64,000 nucleotides of DNA, taken from NCBI RefSeq assembly GCF_002266425.1, contig NZ_NPMN01000005.1, positions 113,661-177,660 on the forward strand, read 5' to 3'. This document shows, piece by piece, positions 9,027 through 17,829 of this stretch (its first letter is position 1; every line of letters starts with the position of its first letter). The notes beneath the pieces are model-generated. The model was not told the origin of the DNA and ran no database searches. It worked only from the letters and a program-made list of their open reading frames with translations. A program made the position numbers and the translations under genes. The DNA comes from Tissierella sp. P1. Its GTDB lineage: Bacteria; Bacillota; Clostridia; Tissierellales; Tissierellaceae.

Positions 9027-9112
9027 AAACCCCATGTTTTATATAAAATAAATAAGAAAGAATATCAAAGAATCTAGTGATAAAAATTTATAATAAAGGG
9101 GAGAGATTTTAT
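9027..9112 (+). repeat. GNAT 3'-end repeat, copy 2 (remnant of an acetyltransferase gene end)
   Basis: It encodes KPHVLYKINKKEYQRI then a stop, followed by TTTATAATAAAGGGGAGAG and an ATG, matching 2937-3024 closely. It has no upstream acetyltransferase body, so it is a truncated copy. Here the shared ribosome site drives the phospholipase-like gene. Confidence 0.75.
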
Positions 9113-9761
9113 GGCAACATGGGGGGCGCATATTAGAATAGCTGAAACTATTCTAAATGTGGATAGGAGTTTAGATGAAAAATATTTTCTTGTAGGTAAT
9201 GTAGGACCAGATTGTGGTGAGCCTAATGAGGATTGGAGTGAATTTTTCCCTTCTAAATCAGTTAGCCATTGGATTAATAAAGATGAAGTTATTGAAGCAG
9301 AAAAATTTTACGATGAATATCTAAACAAAGAAATAGAAGATAATAAGTTATATTCCTTTTTATTAGGCTACTATGTACACTTATTAACGGATATTGAGTG
9401 GGGAAACATGGTAGATGAAAAGAAAAAAATAGATGCCGAGTATAAGAAATTAGAAACGGATAAAAAATTTATATGGACCATTAAGAAAGATTGGTATAAT
9501 TTAGACCATCTATATTTTAGGAAAAACCCTAATAGCATATTTTATAGGATATTTAAAAACATAGAATCATTCCCTGATTATCTTGATTATTATCCTGCTG
9601 GAGCAATAGAGAGACAATTAAGATATGTTAGTGGATTTTATACTAAGTATAATGGTAATCCAGAAAGAGAATATATATACTTGACGGAAAAGGAAATGGA
9701 TGATTTTGTAAGTGAAAAATCCAATTGTATTATAGAATTGTTAAAAGAAAATAGGAAATAA
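9111..9761 (+). CDS. zinc-dependent phospholipase C-like protein
   Basis: 216 residues. The N-terminus MATWGAHIRIAETIL has the WGAH motif that supplies zinc ligands in the Zn-dependent phospholipase C fold (PF00882 group). Further likely ligands are the D in GPDCGEPN, the H in VSHW and the H and D in YYVHLLTDIEW. There is no signal peptide, so the protein is likely cytoplasmic and not a secreted toxin. The substrate is unknown; such proteins are common in clostridia. It has a strong AAAGGGGAGAG ribosome site and a terminator directly after it. Confidence 0.8.
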   Translation: MATWGAHIRIAETILNVDRSLDEKYFLVGNVGPDCGEPNEDWSEFFPSKSVSHWINKDEVIEAEKFYDEYLNKEIEDNKLYSFLLGYYVHLLTDIEWGNMVDEKKKIDAEYKKLETDKKFIWTIKKDWYNLDHLYFRKNPNSIFYRIFKNIESFPDYLDYYPAGAIERQLRYVSGFYTKYNGNPEREYIYLTEKEMDDFVSEKSNCIIELLKENRK

Positions 9762-9770
9762 TCTTATAAA

Positions 9771-9815
9771 CCTCTTACTGAATTTAAAATCTTAGGTCAG
9801 TAAGAGGCTATTTTT
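9771..9815 (+). terminator. Rho-independent terminator
   Basis: CCTCTTACTGA pairs with TCAGTAAGAGG across an AT-rich loop and is followed by CTATTTTT. It ends the phospholipase-like gene. Confidence 0.85.
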
Positions 9816-9904
9816 ATGCTGTAAAAGATTATATAAAAAGAAGGGATTTAGCAAACTTTGTAGAATAAGTATAATATAGACTTTGTAAGGAGGAAATTTA
9901 CAAT

Positions 9905-10282
9905 ATGAAGGAATATATAGTTAAAAAATTTTGGGCTCTAATGAGTGATGGAATGTTTGATGAAGTGGGAGAATTAATGGAAGAAGATGCATATGTATGG
10001 TTACCAAATACTAGAGAAGTTTTTAAAGGTAAGGATAAATATATCAATTTCAATAAAAAATATCCAGGTCGTTGGATAATAACCTTAGATAAAATTTTCT
10101 CTAAAGATGAGATAGTTGTTTCTGCTGTAAAAGTAGAAGCAGAAGATAAATCAAGCAGCTTTTATGCCACTTCTTTTTTTACTGTTAAAGATAGCTTAAT
10201 TAGTGAAATAGTAGAATATTGGGGAGATAATGGTGAGCCACCACAATGGAGAGTTGAAGAAACGTTATCAGAAAGATATTAA
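9905..10282 (+). CDS. SnoaL-like / NTF2-fold protein
   Basis: 125 residues with the NTF2-like pattern: an N-terminal helix (VKKFWALMSDGMFDEVGELM), an acidic turn (EEDAYVWLPN), a KGKDKYINF helix and C-terminal strands ending ISEIVEYWGDNGEPPQW. Such small cones act as isomerases, cyclases or ligand-binding proteins. Nothing here tells the substrate. It has its own GGAGG site and is followed 35 bp later by the cyclase-family gene, with which it may be co-transcribed. Confidence 0.7.
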   Translation: MKEYIVKKFWALMSDGMFDEVGELMEEDAYVWLPNTREVFKGKDKYINFNKKYPGRWIITLDKIFSKDEIVVSAVKVEAEDKSSSFYATSFFTVKDSLISEIVEYWGDNGEPPQWRVEETLSERY

Positions 10283-10317
10283 TAATTTTAGGTTTTACTA
10301 ATTATGGAGGAAGTCAT

Positions 10318-10938
10318 ATGGAAAAATTAATAGATTTATCATGCATAATTGAGGATAATATGCCTGTTTATCCAGGAGATAGCATGACAGGATTAAAACA
10401 AGTAAAAAATTTACAAGAGGATTTCTATAACAATCATAGGCTAGATATTAGTATGCATTCAGGTACGCACATAGATTCACCAATGCATTTAACTGAAAGC
10501 AAAGAATACATATATGAAATGCCATTAGAATCATTTATTGGTATAGGATGCATTATTGATGTAAGAAATCAACCTATTATAAAAGAAAAACTAGAGTATA
10601 AGAAATTGATAGAAGAAAATAGTATTGTTTTGCTTTACACAGGTTGGGATCAAGAATATGGAAAGAACTCCTATTATGAAAGTCATCCAGCTATAGATAT
10701 TAGCTTTGCCAAGTTATTGATAGATAAGAATATTAAGATGCTAGGGATAGATATGCCTTCTCCAGACAGATATCCTTTTGAAACACACAAATTGCTTTTT
10801 AAAAATAAGATATGTATAATGGAGAATCTAAGAAATCTCGATAAATTACTTGGTATTCCAAGCTTTGAAGTTATAGCTTTTCCATTAAAGATTAGGGCAG
10901 ATAGCTCCATGACGAGAGCTGTTGCAAGAGTATTGTAG
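10318..10938 (+). CDS. cyclase family protein (kynurenine formamidase-like metal hydrolase)
   Basis: 206 residues. The diagnostic metal-binding motif HSGTHIDSPMHL is present, and the opening LIDLSCIIEDNMPVYPGD is typical of PF04199 (arylformamidase, isatin hydrolase and related cyclases). The late GIDMPSPDRYPFETHKLLF segment holds the second catalytic part. The family hydrolyses amide or cyclic substrates using a divalent metal. A role in tryptophan breakdown cannot be claimed, because no other kynurenine-pathway genes lie nearby. Confidence 0.85.
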   Translation: MEKLIDLSCIIEDNMPVYPGDSMTGLKQVKNLQEDFYNNHRLDISMHSGTHIDSPMHLTESKEYIYEMPLESFIGIGCIIDVRNQPIIKEKLEYKKLIEENSIVLLYTGWDQEYGKNSYYESHPAIDISFAKLLIDKNIKMLGIDMPSPDRYPFETHKLLFKNKICIMENLRNLDKLLGIPSFEVIAFPLKIRADSSMTRAVARVL

Positions 10939-11012
10939 AGTAAATTTATAAGATTTAAAGCGATATAGATGAAGTTGTATTTGTTTTTGTAAAAAGGGAA
11001 GGTGTTTATGCT

Positions 11013-12185
11013 ATGAAAAAGAAGAAGTATAGAATATTGAAGGAATTAGTTGGTGGAGGAATAATTGGATTTATACTGGGATTTTCAATTCTATTCATAA
11101 GAGATTATATTCATATTCCAGAAGGTTTCGTCAAGCTGCCTTTTTATATAAATATATTAATATTTATTTTTACATTTTTTTTAGCGGTAACCTTACATGA
11201 ATTTGGACATGCATTAAGCTTTATTAGCAATGGAATTAAAATGAGAGCAATATTTTTTACAATATTTGCATTAATTAAAGAGGATAATAAATGGAAATTT
11301 AAACTAACATCTATGAAAACTGTTGGTGGTATTGCAATCCCTGATATTATATCAGTAAAGGATGAAAAAGATTTCCAGTCAAAACAAGAAGCTTTTGGGA
11401 AAGCAGTAATAATGGGACCTATAAGTTCTTTAATAGTTTGGATTGTACTAACATTTATTAGTATAGTAATGATTAAATTTACATCAAGTATATATATTCG
11501 GGCAGGATTTCTAAGTTTAATTTTATCCTTAAGTGGTATCACCATATTCCTATTAGCCACTAGCTTTATAAAAAAAGACTTGGTGATAGGTGACTTTCCT
11601 GCATATAAAATTATTAAGAGTGATAGTTTTTTTTGTGGAATTCAATTTTATGGCTATGGATATTTATCTTCACAGCCAGAAAAGTCTAGAGATGAAAATA
11701 CATATCTAAGAGAATACATTCTAGAGGAATTAGAAGAAAAATATAAAAATAAAGATAGTCATTGGTTTACACTTAGTATTATAGACACAATAATTGTAGA
11801 ATATCTTGCAGGATATTTAGAGAAATTACCCATGATTATAGAAAATTATATTAGTTTTATTTTAGAAAATCCTGATATACTTTCGAAAATACGTTCATCT
11901 GTAATGTTTGAGATATTATATTTTCACATTATTATGTTGCTTCATAGAGAGGAATATACTAGAGAAAAATCCTTTGAGTTATATAAAAATTTAAAGAATA
12001 CCATAGAACCTAATACTCCTAAGAGAAAATATTTATTTAAGCAAATAGAGCAAATTTTAGGGATTAGAGATAATAAGGATTATCTAATGGATAGAAAAAA
12101 TATTATAACATCAGATGTGCATCAGATATATAAATATTTCCATGGCTATTATATAGATGAAATAAGGATTAATGAAATGATATAG
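11013..12185 (+). CDS. M50-like membrane metalloprotease
   Basis: 390 residues. N-terminal membrane segments (about 11-30 and 43-65) are followed by the zinc motif HEFGH inside the membrane segment VTLHEFGHALSF, then more membrane segments (about 130-190) and a soluble C-terminal domain of ~190 residues without recognisable motifs. The HExxH in a membrane helix suggests a site-2-protease-like (M50) enzyme, as in regulated intramembrane proteolysis, but the second motif with the Asp ligand is not obvious, so activity is uncertain. The gene stands alone. Confidence 0.65.
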   Translation: MKKKKYRILKELVGGGIIGFILGFSILFIRDYIHIPEGFVKLPFYINILIFIFTFFLAVTLHEFGHALSFISNGIKMRAIFFTIFALIKEDNKWKFKLTSMKTVGGIAIPDIISVKDEKDFQSKQEAFGKAVIMGPISSLIVWIVLTFISIVMIKFTSSIYIRAGFLSLILSLSGITIFLLATSFIKKDLVIGDFPAYKIIKSDSFFCGIQFYGYGYLSSQPEKSRDENTYLREYILEELEEKYKNKDSHWFTLSIIDTIIVEYLAGYLEKLPMIIENYISFILENPDILSKIRSSVMFEILYFHIIMLLHREEYTREKSFELYKNLKNTIEPNTPKRKYLFKQIEQILGIRDNKDYLMDRKNIITSDVHQIYKYFHGYYIDEIRINEMI

Positions 12186-12307
12186 ATAAATTGAATTTAT
12201 AGAGGAAATTTAGAATAATGAGTTATATAGGATTATCAAATAAAAATATATAATTTATGAAAAGTAGCAGTTCAGCTATGTGTCCAACAATTGAGGAGGT
12301 ATAAAAT

Positions 12308-12397
12308 ATGAGAAAACTTTTTAACTTGAGGAATATAATAGCATTTATATTAGGGATAATTAGTTACTTCATAATATCTTCGCTATTCCATAAATGA
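12308..12397 (+). CDS. 29-residue single-pass membrane peptide
   Basis: A short frame behind a very strong ribosome site (GAGGAGGTATAAAAT, correct spacing) encodes MRKLFNLRNIIAFILGIISY and continues hydrophobic to SSLFHK. It has a positively charged N-terminus and one membrane helix. It could be a real small membrane protein, or the surviving start of a longer CPBP-like gene, since the intact-looking CPBP gene follows 30 bp later. The ribosome site favours translation. Confidence 0.45.
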   Translation: MRKLFNLRNIIAFILGIISYFIISSLFHK

Positions 12398-12426
12398 AAT
12401 AAATAATTGATTAAAGGAGAGATCTT

Positions 12427-13448
12427 ATGAACTCAAATTTGACAAAGACTAAGAGTGAAATTATAACATTCTTATTGATTAACTTTGCAATTACATTCAT
12501 TATGGGGATAATAATGTTCTTGGTCTATAATCGTATTGATAATGATATTAAATCGGGGTTTGCTGGAGCTCAGATGATGTATCCAGCCTTAGCTGTCATT
12601 GCCGTTAAAGTTTATTATGGAAAGGATAAAATTTCTAGTGGATTAATGGAGTTCTTTATATCTTATATCATTATTAGTATTTTATATATTATTATTTTAC
12701 TCATAGGAATTTTTGCTTTTCCCAGCCATGTAAGCGGAACTTTAGATATAATCATAATAATATATAGTATAATGGCTTTAATTCTAATTGGAAATAATGA
12801 GAATAATTGCTTTGAAGAAATTAATATGAGCTCTACAGGCAGTTTTAAGAAGGTCATACTATTTTGTTTACTATTTCTTGGACTAAAATTAACTAGAGTT
12901 TTGCTAGTAGCATTTTTTTATAGACAATTATTAGAAGCATTAAAAATAATTTTTAGTGCTAAATATATATTTAAACTTATTATTGGTATACCAATGACTA
13001 TAGTTTTAAGTTTTATACCATTCTTTGGAGAAGAATTGGGATGGAGACAATTTTTGCAACCAAGACTTCAAGCTTTACTTGGTAGAAGACTTGGAGTTAT
13101 TATACTTGGATTTATTTGGGGGATATGCATTTACCTCTTTGTATTATGCTTTATAGCCCAAGCACTCCTATTTACTGCATAATAGCTCATGTTTTGTTTT
13201 GTATATTGAGTGGAATCTTCATTGGATTTGTTTATATGAAAACAGGGAATTTATGGTCAGCTATAATTATCCATTTGATTAACAATAGCATGGGCTTTAG
13301 TGATGGTGCTAGTTATGAAACGACAATTAAGTTAACAGAGTTAATAATAGTTTTTATTTCTAATGTTATTATATTCTTACCATTTCTATTTACGAAAGAG
13401 TATAAAGATGAATCTATTTTAGAAAATACAAATGATAAAGTAATATAG
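12427..13448 (+). CDS. CPBP family intramembrane metalloprotease, frameshifted
   Basis: The combined frames give ~340 residues with 7-8 membrane segments. The catalytic motif EELGWR is in the first part; the second motifs (HLPL and IIHLINN) are in the second part. The frame breaks near 13126: GGGATATGCATTTACC would restore GIWHLPLCIM if one G is added. This is a single-base deletion, either a real mutation or an assembly error. The family includes CAAX proteases and bacteriocin self-immunity proteins. The ATG at 12427 follows AAGGAGAG. Confidence 0.8.
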
Positions 13449-13587
13449 TTGAGCATCCTAATTATTTAGATTAAGAGACTAAGTTGTTAATAACGGAAAA
13501 TGTTAAAAAATCTAGATACTACTAAAATACATACTTATAATATGAATATCTTAAAGACTAATTGTATAATTCTAATTGGAGGAAATT

Positions 13588-14532
13588 ATGAGAAAAATAT
13601 TAAGGTTCATAGGAATAATCATTGGGTTAGTTATTATATTTATAACAATTAGCTATATTAATCATAGAATTCAATTATCCAAAGAAGATGGGTTATTCGT
13701 CCCAAATGGAGAAATGGTGGAAGTAAACGGACATCGGATGCATGTGTATACAGAAGGGCAAGGAGATATGACATTAGTATTTATGCCTGGTGGTGGTACA
13801 TGCTCTCCTGTTTTAGATTTTAAATCACTATATTCTTTGCTGGATGATAAATATAGAATCGTAGTAGTAGAAAAAGCAGGATATGGATTTAGTGATGTAG
13901 TGGATATAGATAGAGATATTAATAATATTTTATCTGAAACGAGAGAGGCACTTTTGAAAGCTGAAATAAGTGGACCATATATCTTGTGTGCACATTCAAT
14001 GTCAGGAATTGAAGCATTATACTGGGCTCAGACATATCCAGCTGAAGTATCAGCAATTATAGGACTTGATATGGCAGTCTCAGAATCTTATAAGGAATAT
14101 AATATCAATATGCCTATAATAAAATTATCTGCTTTTGCAGCTAATGCAGGAATTACAAGATGGATTCCTAGAGTATGGCAAAGTGATGCTATAAAATATG
14201 GATCATTGACAGATGAAGAAAAAGAATTATATAAAGCTATTTTTTATCGAAGAACAGCAACAAAAACAATGTTAAATGAAGTGCAAGAAATCAAGGCAAG
14301 TGCAGGTATAGTGGGAGAAAATGGAGTTCCCGATGTTCCTATACTAATATTTTCATCCAATGGAGAAGGAACTGGTTGGAATGAGGATGAATGGAGAACC
14401 TTTCAGAAAAATTATATAGAAAATATTCAAGATGGGGAGATAGTTAACTTAGACTGTTCTCATTATGTTCATGATATTGAGTATGAAAAAATAGCAGATG
14501 AAATTGAAAAATTTATTGAGAATTTGAATTAA
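13588..14532 (+). CDS. membrane-anchored alpha/beta hydrolase
   Basis: 314 residues. The start is the ATG after TTGGAGGAAATT; an in-frame TTG lies inside that ribosome site and is less likely. One N-terminal membrane segment (about 5-24) precedes a hydrolase domain with oxyanion motif MPGGGT, nucleophile elbow CAHSMSG, a probable acid in the SSNGEGTGWNED region and the His of DCSHYVHD. The overall form resembles the family of small alpha/beta hydrolases common in Bacilli and Clostridia. Substrate unknown. Confidence 0.8.
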   Translation: MRKILRFIGIIIGLVIIFITISYINHRIQLSKEDGLFVPNGEMVEVNGHRMHVYTEGQGDMTLVFMPGGGTCSPVLDFKSLYSLLDDKYRIVVVEKAGYGFSDVVDIDRDINNILSETREALLKAEISGPYILCAHSMSGIEALYWAQTYPAEVSAIIGLDMAVSESYKEYNINMPIIKLSAFAANAGITRWIPRVWQSDAIKYGSLTDEEKELYKAIFYRRTATKTMLNEVQEIKASAGIVGENGVPDVPILIFSSNGEGTGWNEDEWRTFQKNYIENIQDGEIVNLDCSHYVHDIEYEKIADEIEKFIENLN

Positions 14533-14562
14533 AATAAATTATTTCAAAGGAGAAAATCATGT

Positions 14563-14850
14563 ATGCAAATCGGCATAAATAAGTTATTATTAACTATACT
14601 TTTAATCATTATTATATATCTTATTGCAGTAATATATTTATCTAGAAAAAGGCAAAGCTACTTAGGAATAATTTTACCTGGATTTTTTGCATGTGCGGCA
14701 GTATATAATTATTTAAAACCTATATTAGTACCTAATCCTAGACCAACAATGAAAGAGGCTATGTTTATGACCTTCTTTGGTACTTTGTCTATACTTGGAT
14801 TTATTGTGTTTTTAGTAGTTAAATATATCTATAGAGGAAATAGAACTTAA
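14563..14850 (+). CDS. small membrane protein of unknown function
   Basis: 95 residues with three predicted membrane segments (about 8-26, 34-52 and 67-88). The AAAGGAGAAAA ribosome site lies upstream. A competing ATG four bases earlier gives only seven codons. No conserved motif is recognised. It follows the hydrolase by 30 bp and may share its transcript. Confidence 0.6.
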   Translation: MQIGINKLLLTILLIIIIYLIAVIYLSRKRQSYLGIILPGFFACAAVYNYLKPILVPNPRPTMKEAMFMTFFGTLSILGFIVFLVVKYIYRGNRT

Positions 14851-14876
14851 AATTGATATAGATTTATATTAATAGA

Positions 14877-15338
14877 ATGTTAGATTATGTTGATTCAGTA
14901 GAGAAGCTGATACCTATAATTAAGAGCTTACTTACTCATGAATATTCACATGCATGTCTTCATAGTGATTATCCAACTCCAGATGGGAAGTCTAGTTTTA
15001 TATCTAAACTGCAATATATATGTTTTGATGAAGGATTTGCTCATTTTTTATCTTTTCATGAGAATGTTAAAAAGATTGATTGGTTGGATAATGAGAAGTT
15101 GCAAAAAAAGGGAGATGCATATAATATTTTAAGACAAGCTGTTTCTTCAAGTATTGATGAACATTCAGAATTACTAATGAAATCTAATTCTGGAGCATAC
15201 TGGGATAAGTTTGGAGCCATATCAGGAATGTTTGCTATTGCAGGGACCTTTGCACAAAGCGATTATAGCTATGATAATGTAATCAAAATTTATGAAGATG
15301 GATATAAAAATTTTTTAAAAGAAATTTTTGACAAATAA
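14877..15338 (+). pseudogene. N-terminally truncated zinc-protease-like protein
   Basis: 153 residues. The motif LLTHEYSHACLH is an HExxH zinc site, and FDEGFAHFLSF downstream supplies a possible third ligand Glu, so this resembles the C-terminal half of gluzincin-type putative proteases (DUF2268-like). There is no ribosome site before the ATG, and members of that group have a longer N-terminal region, so the gene is probably a 5' deletion remnant. If expressed, activity is doubtful. Confidence 0.5.
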
Positions 15339-15415
15339 AGTGTATAGAAACTATATTTGATGAATAATTAGTAATTGAAGTATAAACTAGAAGATAGATA
15401 GAGGAGAATACAAAA

Positions 15416-16189
15416 ATGGATATTCAACAGTACCCTAAAGATTTAAGATTACTTCTCGATGGAATGTTGTGTGAAGCAGATAATATTGGTCGTTCAACTG
15501 CTGGAGTCTATAGATATTACAATGATAAATTATCATATTATCTAAAAGTTCAACCTACCTTTAATGAACTTGAGAAAGAGCATGAGATTATGGAGTGGCT
15601 GCAACATAAGCTACCAGTTCCTAGAAAGATATACTTTAAATCATATGGTGGTTTTGACTATTTACTTATGACAGAAATAGAAGGGGAAATGATTTGTTCA
15701 GATTACTTTCTTAATAATCCAGAGGAAGCAGTTAGGTTGTTAGCTGATGGAATAAAGATGTTACAATCTATTTCAATTGAAGACTGTCCATTTGATAATA
15801 GTCTAGAAACAAAGTTAAAGGAAGCATTATATAATATAGAAAATAATTTAGTTGATATATCTGATTGGGAAGAAAATAATAGATTCGATACTCCAATGGA
15901 ACTACTTGAATATTTAAGGAATAATCAACCTAAAGAATTTACACCAGCATTTACTCATGGAGACTATTGTCTTCCTAATATTTTCTCTAAAGATAATAAA
16001 ATAAGTGGTTTTATCGATTTAGGCAGAAGTGGGATAGCTGATATATATCAAGATATAGCTTTATGTGTTAGATCACTAAAACATAATTTTGGAACAGATG
16101 ATTACATCGATTTATTTTTTAAGCATCTAGGCATACAACCTGATTGGGAAAAAGTTGAATATTATATTCTTCTTGATGAGCTCTTTTAA
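15416..16189 (+). CDS. aminoglycoside 3'-phosphotransferase (APH(3')-III-like)
   Basis: 257 residues. The kinase-like core is complete: catalytic loop THGDYCLPN (HGD…N), metal-binding FIDLGRSGIAD and the QDIALCVRSL helix. The C-terminus PDWEKVEYYILLDELF is almost the same as my recollection of the APH(3')-IIIa end. Nucleotide-site Lys is probably in SYYLKVQ. The enzyme would phosphorylate the 3'-OH of kanamycin/neomycin-type drugs, but a close intrinsic homologue with another role is possible. It has a GGAG site and a terminator right after it. The G+C content resembles its neighbours, so recent transfer is not evident. Confidence 0.85.
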   Translation: MDIQQYPKDLRLLLDGMLCEADNIGRSTAGVYRYYNDKLSYYLKVQPTFNELEKEHEIMEWLQHKLPVPRKIYFKSYGGFDYLLMTEIEGEMICSDYFLNNPEEAVRLLADGIKMLQSISIEDCPFDNSLETKLKEALYNIENNLVDISDWEENNRFDTPMELLEYLRNNQPKEFTPAFTHGDYCLPNIFSKDNKISGFIDLGRSGIADIYQDIALCVRSLKHNFGTDDYIDLFFKHLGIQPDWEKVEYYILLDELF

Positions 16190-16258
16190 TATTTGAGAAT
16201 AAGTTAAATCAATTACACTATACCTATGGTTACTGATATTAAGATATGTTAAAACAAG

Positions 16259-16289
16259 AAAAAGTAGTGAAAATTTCACTGCTTTTTTT
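16259..16289 (+). terminator. Rho-independent terminator after the aph gene
   Basis: AAAAAGTAGTGAAA and TTTCACTGCTTTTT form a long stem with one G·T pair and a T7 tail. Confidence 0.85.
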
Positions 16290-16297
16290 AGCTTGTT

Positions 16298-16356
16298 TTG
16301 CAAAGTGTACTTGACATAATTTGCAAAGCATACTATACTAAAGTTGCAAAGTAAAC
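16298..16356 (+). promoter_or_regulatory. three direct operator-like repeats interleaved with a sigma-A promoter
   Basis: TTGCAAAGTGTAC (16298), TTGCAAAGCATAC (16321) and TTGCAAAGTAAAC (16344) recur with an exact 23-bp period. The promoter TTGACA (16311-16316), 17-bp spacer, TATACT (16334-16339) sits among them, so one repeat is upstream of -35, one in the spacer and one at the start of transcription. The likely ligand is the XRE regulator encoded next, giving autorepression. Confidence 0.75.
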
Positions 16357-16375
16357 ATTGCGGAGAGGTGATTTT

Positions 16376-16582
16376 TTGAAGACAAGAATTCAAGAACTAC
16401 GAAAGCAGCATAGACTATCGCAGGAAGAATTAGCTAATGCAGTCGGTGTAACAAGGCAAACAATTACTTCCTTAGAGTGTGAAAAATATACAGCATCCTT
16501 AGTTCTTGCTTATAAAATCGCAAAATATTTTGGACTGACCATTGAGGAAGTATTTGATTTTTCAGAAGTGGAGGAAATATAA
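16376..16582 (+). CDS. XRE/Cro-type HTH transcriptional regulator
   Basis: 68 residues beginning at TTG 16376, which is correctly spaced from GGAGAGGTGA; the in-frame TTG at 16358 precedes that site. The whole protein is one HTH_3 domain: LRKQHRLSQEELANAVGVTRQ with recognition helix QTITSLE, ending LTIEEVFDF. This compact form (YozG-like) is usually encoded next to small membrane proteins. It probably binds the three 23-bp-spaced repeats upstream of its own promoter. Confidence 0.88.
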   Translation: MKTRIQELRKQHRLSQEELANAVGVTRQTITSLECEKYTASLVLAYKIAKYFGLTIEEVFDFSEVEEI

Positions 16583-16583
16583 T

Positions 16584-17024
16584 ATGGAAAAATTTAAGGA
16601 TAAAATTCGTATTAGAGCATTATGGATGTCAGCGATTGTGATCGGTTTAGCAGTTAGCTATCTTGTGTTGTTTTTAAACCAAGATAAATTACCTAAAATG
16701 CCTAATTTCATCATGAGTTTCCATGCAGGAGCTTTATGCGGACTTGAACTTCTGCTAATGTTAGATATATTTAAAAATGTAAGAGCTATGAGGGATGAGA
16801 GAGCATTAAAAAAATTATATATCGAGGAAAATGATGAACGTGCAATTATGATAATGCAAAAGACAGGTGCTATGGGAATTACAATATGTATTATAGGGCT
16901 AGGGGTTGGAACTATAATATCTGGTTTTTTCAATGAGATTGTATTTTTTTCATTATTGGGAGCTACATTATTTACAGCATTAGTTAAAGGATTCTTTAAA
17001 ATTTATTTTCATTATAAATTCTGA
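16584..17024 (+). CDS. membrane protein co-transcribed with the XRE regulator
   Basis: 146 residues with four membrane segments (about 12-30, 42-60, 92-112 and 116-136). The charged middle segment RAMRDERALKKLYIEENDER is the pattern seen in DUF2178-like proteins paired with XRE regulators. The start ATG follows GGAGGAAATATA and begins one base after the regulator's stop codon (TAATATGG), so translation is coupled. Function unknown; pairs of this kind are thought to sense or respond to membrane state. Confidence 0.7.
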   Translation: MEKFKDKIRIRALWMSAIVIGLAVSYLVLFLNQDKLPKMPNFIMSFHAGALCGLELLLMLDIFKNVRAMRDERALKKLYIEENDERAIMIMQKTGAMGITICIIGLGVGTIISGFFNEIVFFSLLGATLFTALVKGFFKIYFHYKF

Positions 17025-17039
17025 GTGAGGTGATTAAAA

Positions 17040-17264
17040 ATGAAGAATAATCAAATGAACGGGTATATAATTTGGGGATTACTAATTAATAGTATTGTAT
17101 TAGGGTCAAAACAATTCATAGAAATGCCAGAAGGTATTTATTGTTTTGGAATGGGAGTAGGCATTGCATTAGTACTATTTGGTCTATATTCGATGAATCA
17201 TGATACAACAAAAATAAAAAGTTTCAAAAGAAACTTAATAAAAAAGTTTATAAAATCAATATAA
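17040..17264 (+). CDS. small two-helix membrane protein
   Basis: 74 residues, two hydrophobic segments (about 8-26 and 34-52) and a basic C-terminal tail (KIKSFKRNLIKKFIKSI). It follows the preceding membrane protein by 15 bp behind a GAGTGAGGTGA site, so it is the third gene of the XRE operon. No known family recognised. Confidence 0.6.
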   Translation: MKNNQMNGYIIWGLLINSIVLGSKQFIEMPEGIYCFGMGVGIALVLFGLYSMNHDTTKIKSFKRNLIKKFIKSI

Positions 17265-17334
17265 TTATTAATTATGTAGTAATATGGGCTTCAATATACT
17301 CAAATGAGAAAATATAATATTTTGAGAGGACATT

Positions 17335-17742
17335 ATGAATAGAGATAAAATAAAGATACTAAAGTTAGTTTGTTACTTGTTTGGATTCTTTTGGATATAT
17401 AATGCTATGACTGGTTTTTATAGTTTTTATATTACTGAATTGCAAATGTGTGATAAAGAAATTTTCCTAATCAAAATAGCAGCTTTTGTTATAGGAGTTA
17501 TCCTTTCATTAGTTGCATCAGGAGGTTTCACAATATTGTTTTGGTATTCATATAGATTGAAATACATGGATGAAAGGATATGTGATAATATTGCAAAGAA
17601 AATCATCGCATTTCTTTTCTTCACAGGTGTATTTAAAGCCGCATTTGGCTTTTCAATATTTATATTATCATTATTCTTTACAATTATTGTTTTGATTAGA
17701 TATTTAGAAAAGGAATCCAGTGCTATAAATTATTCTCATTGA
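17335..17742 (+). CDS. four-helix membrane protein of unknown function
   Basis: 135 residues with four membrane segments (about 10-30, 42-66, 83-104 and 105-122) and a Lys/Asp/Glu-rich loop between segments two and three. A TTTGAGAGGA site precedes the ATG. It is 70 bp beyond the XRE operon and could belong to it. No motif allows a functional guess beyond a resemblance to DUF2975-like proteins. Confidence 0.55.
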   Translation: MNRDKIKILKLVCYLFGFFWIYNAMTGFYSFYITELQMCDKEIFLIKIAAFVIGVILSLVASGGFTILFWYSYRLKYMDERICDNIAKKIIAFLFFTGVFKAAFGFSIFILSLFFTIIVLIRYLEKESSAINYSH

Positions 17743-17829
17743 TAAGAAATCTAGTAACATTATAAGAATAAATTCAAAATAAAAATTAATTAGCAGGCTC
17801 TATTGTTTGAGTCTTAAAGGAGGATTAAA

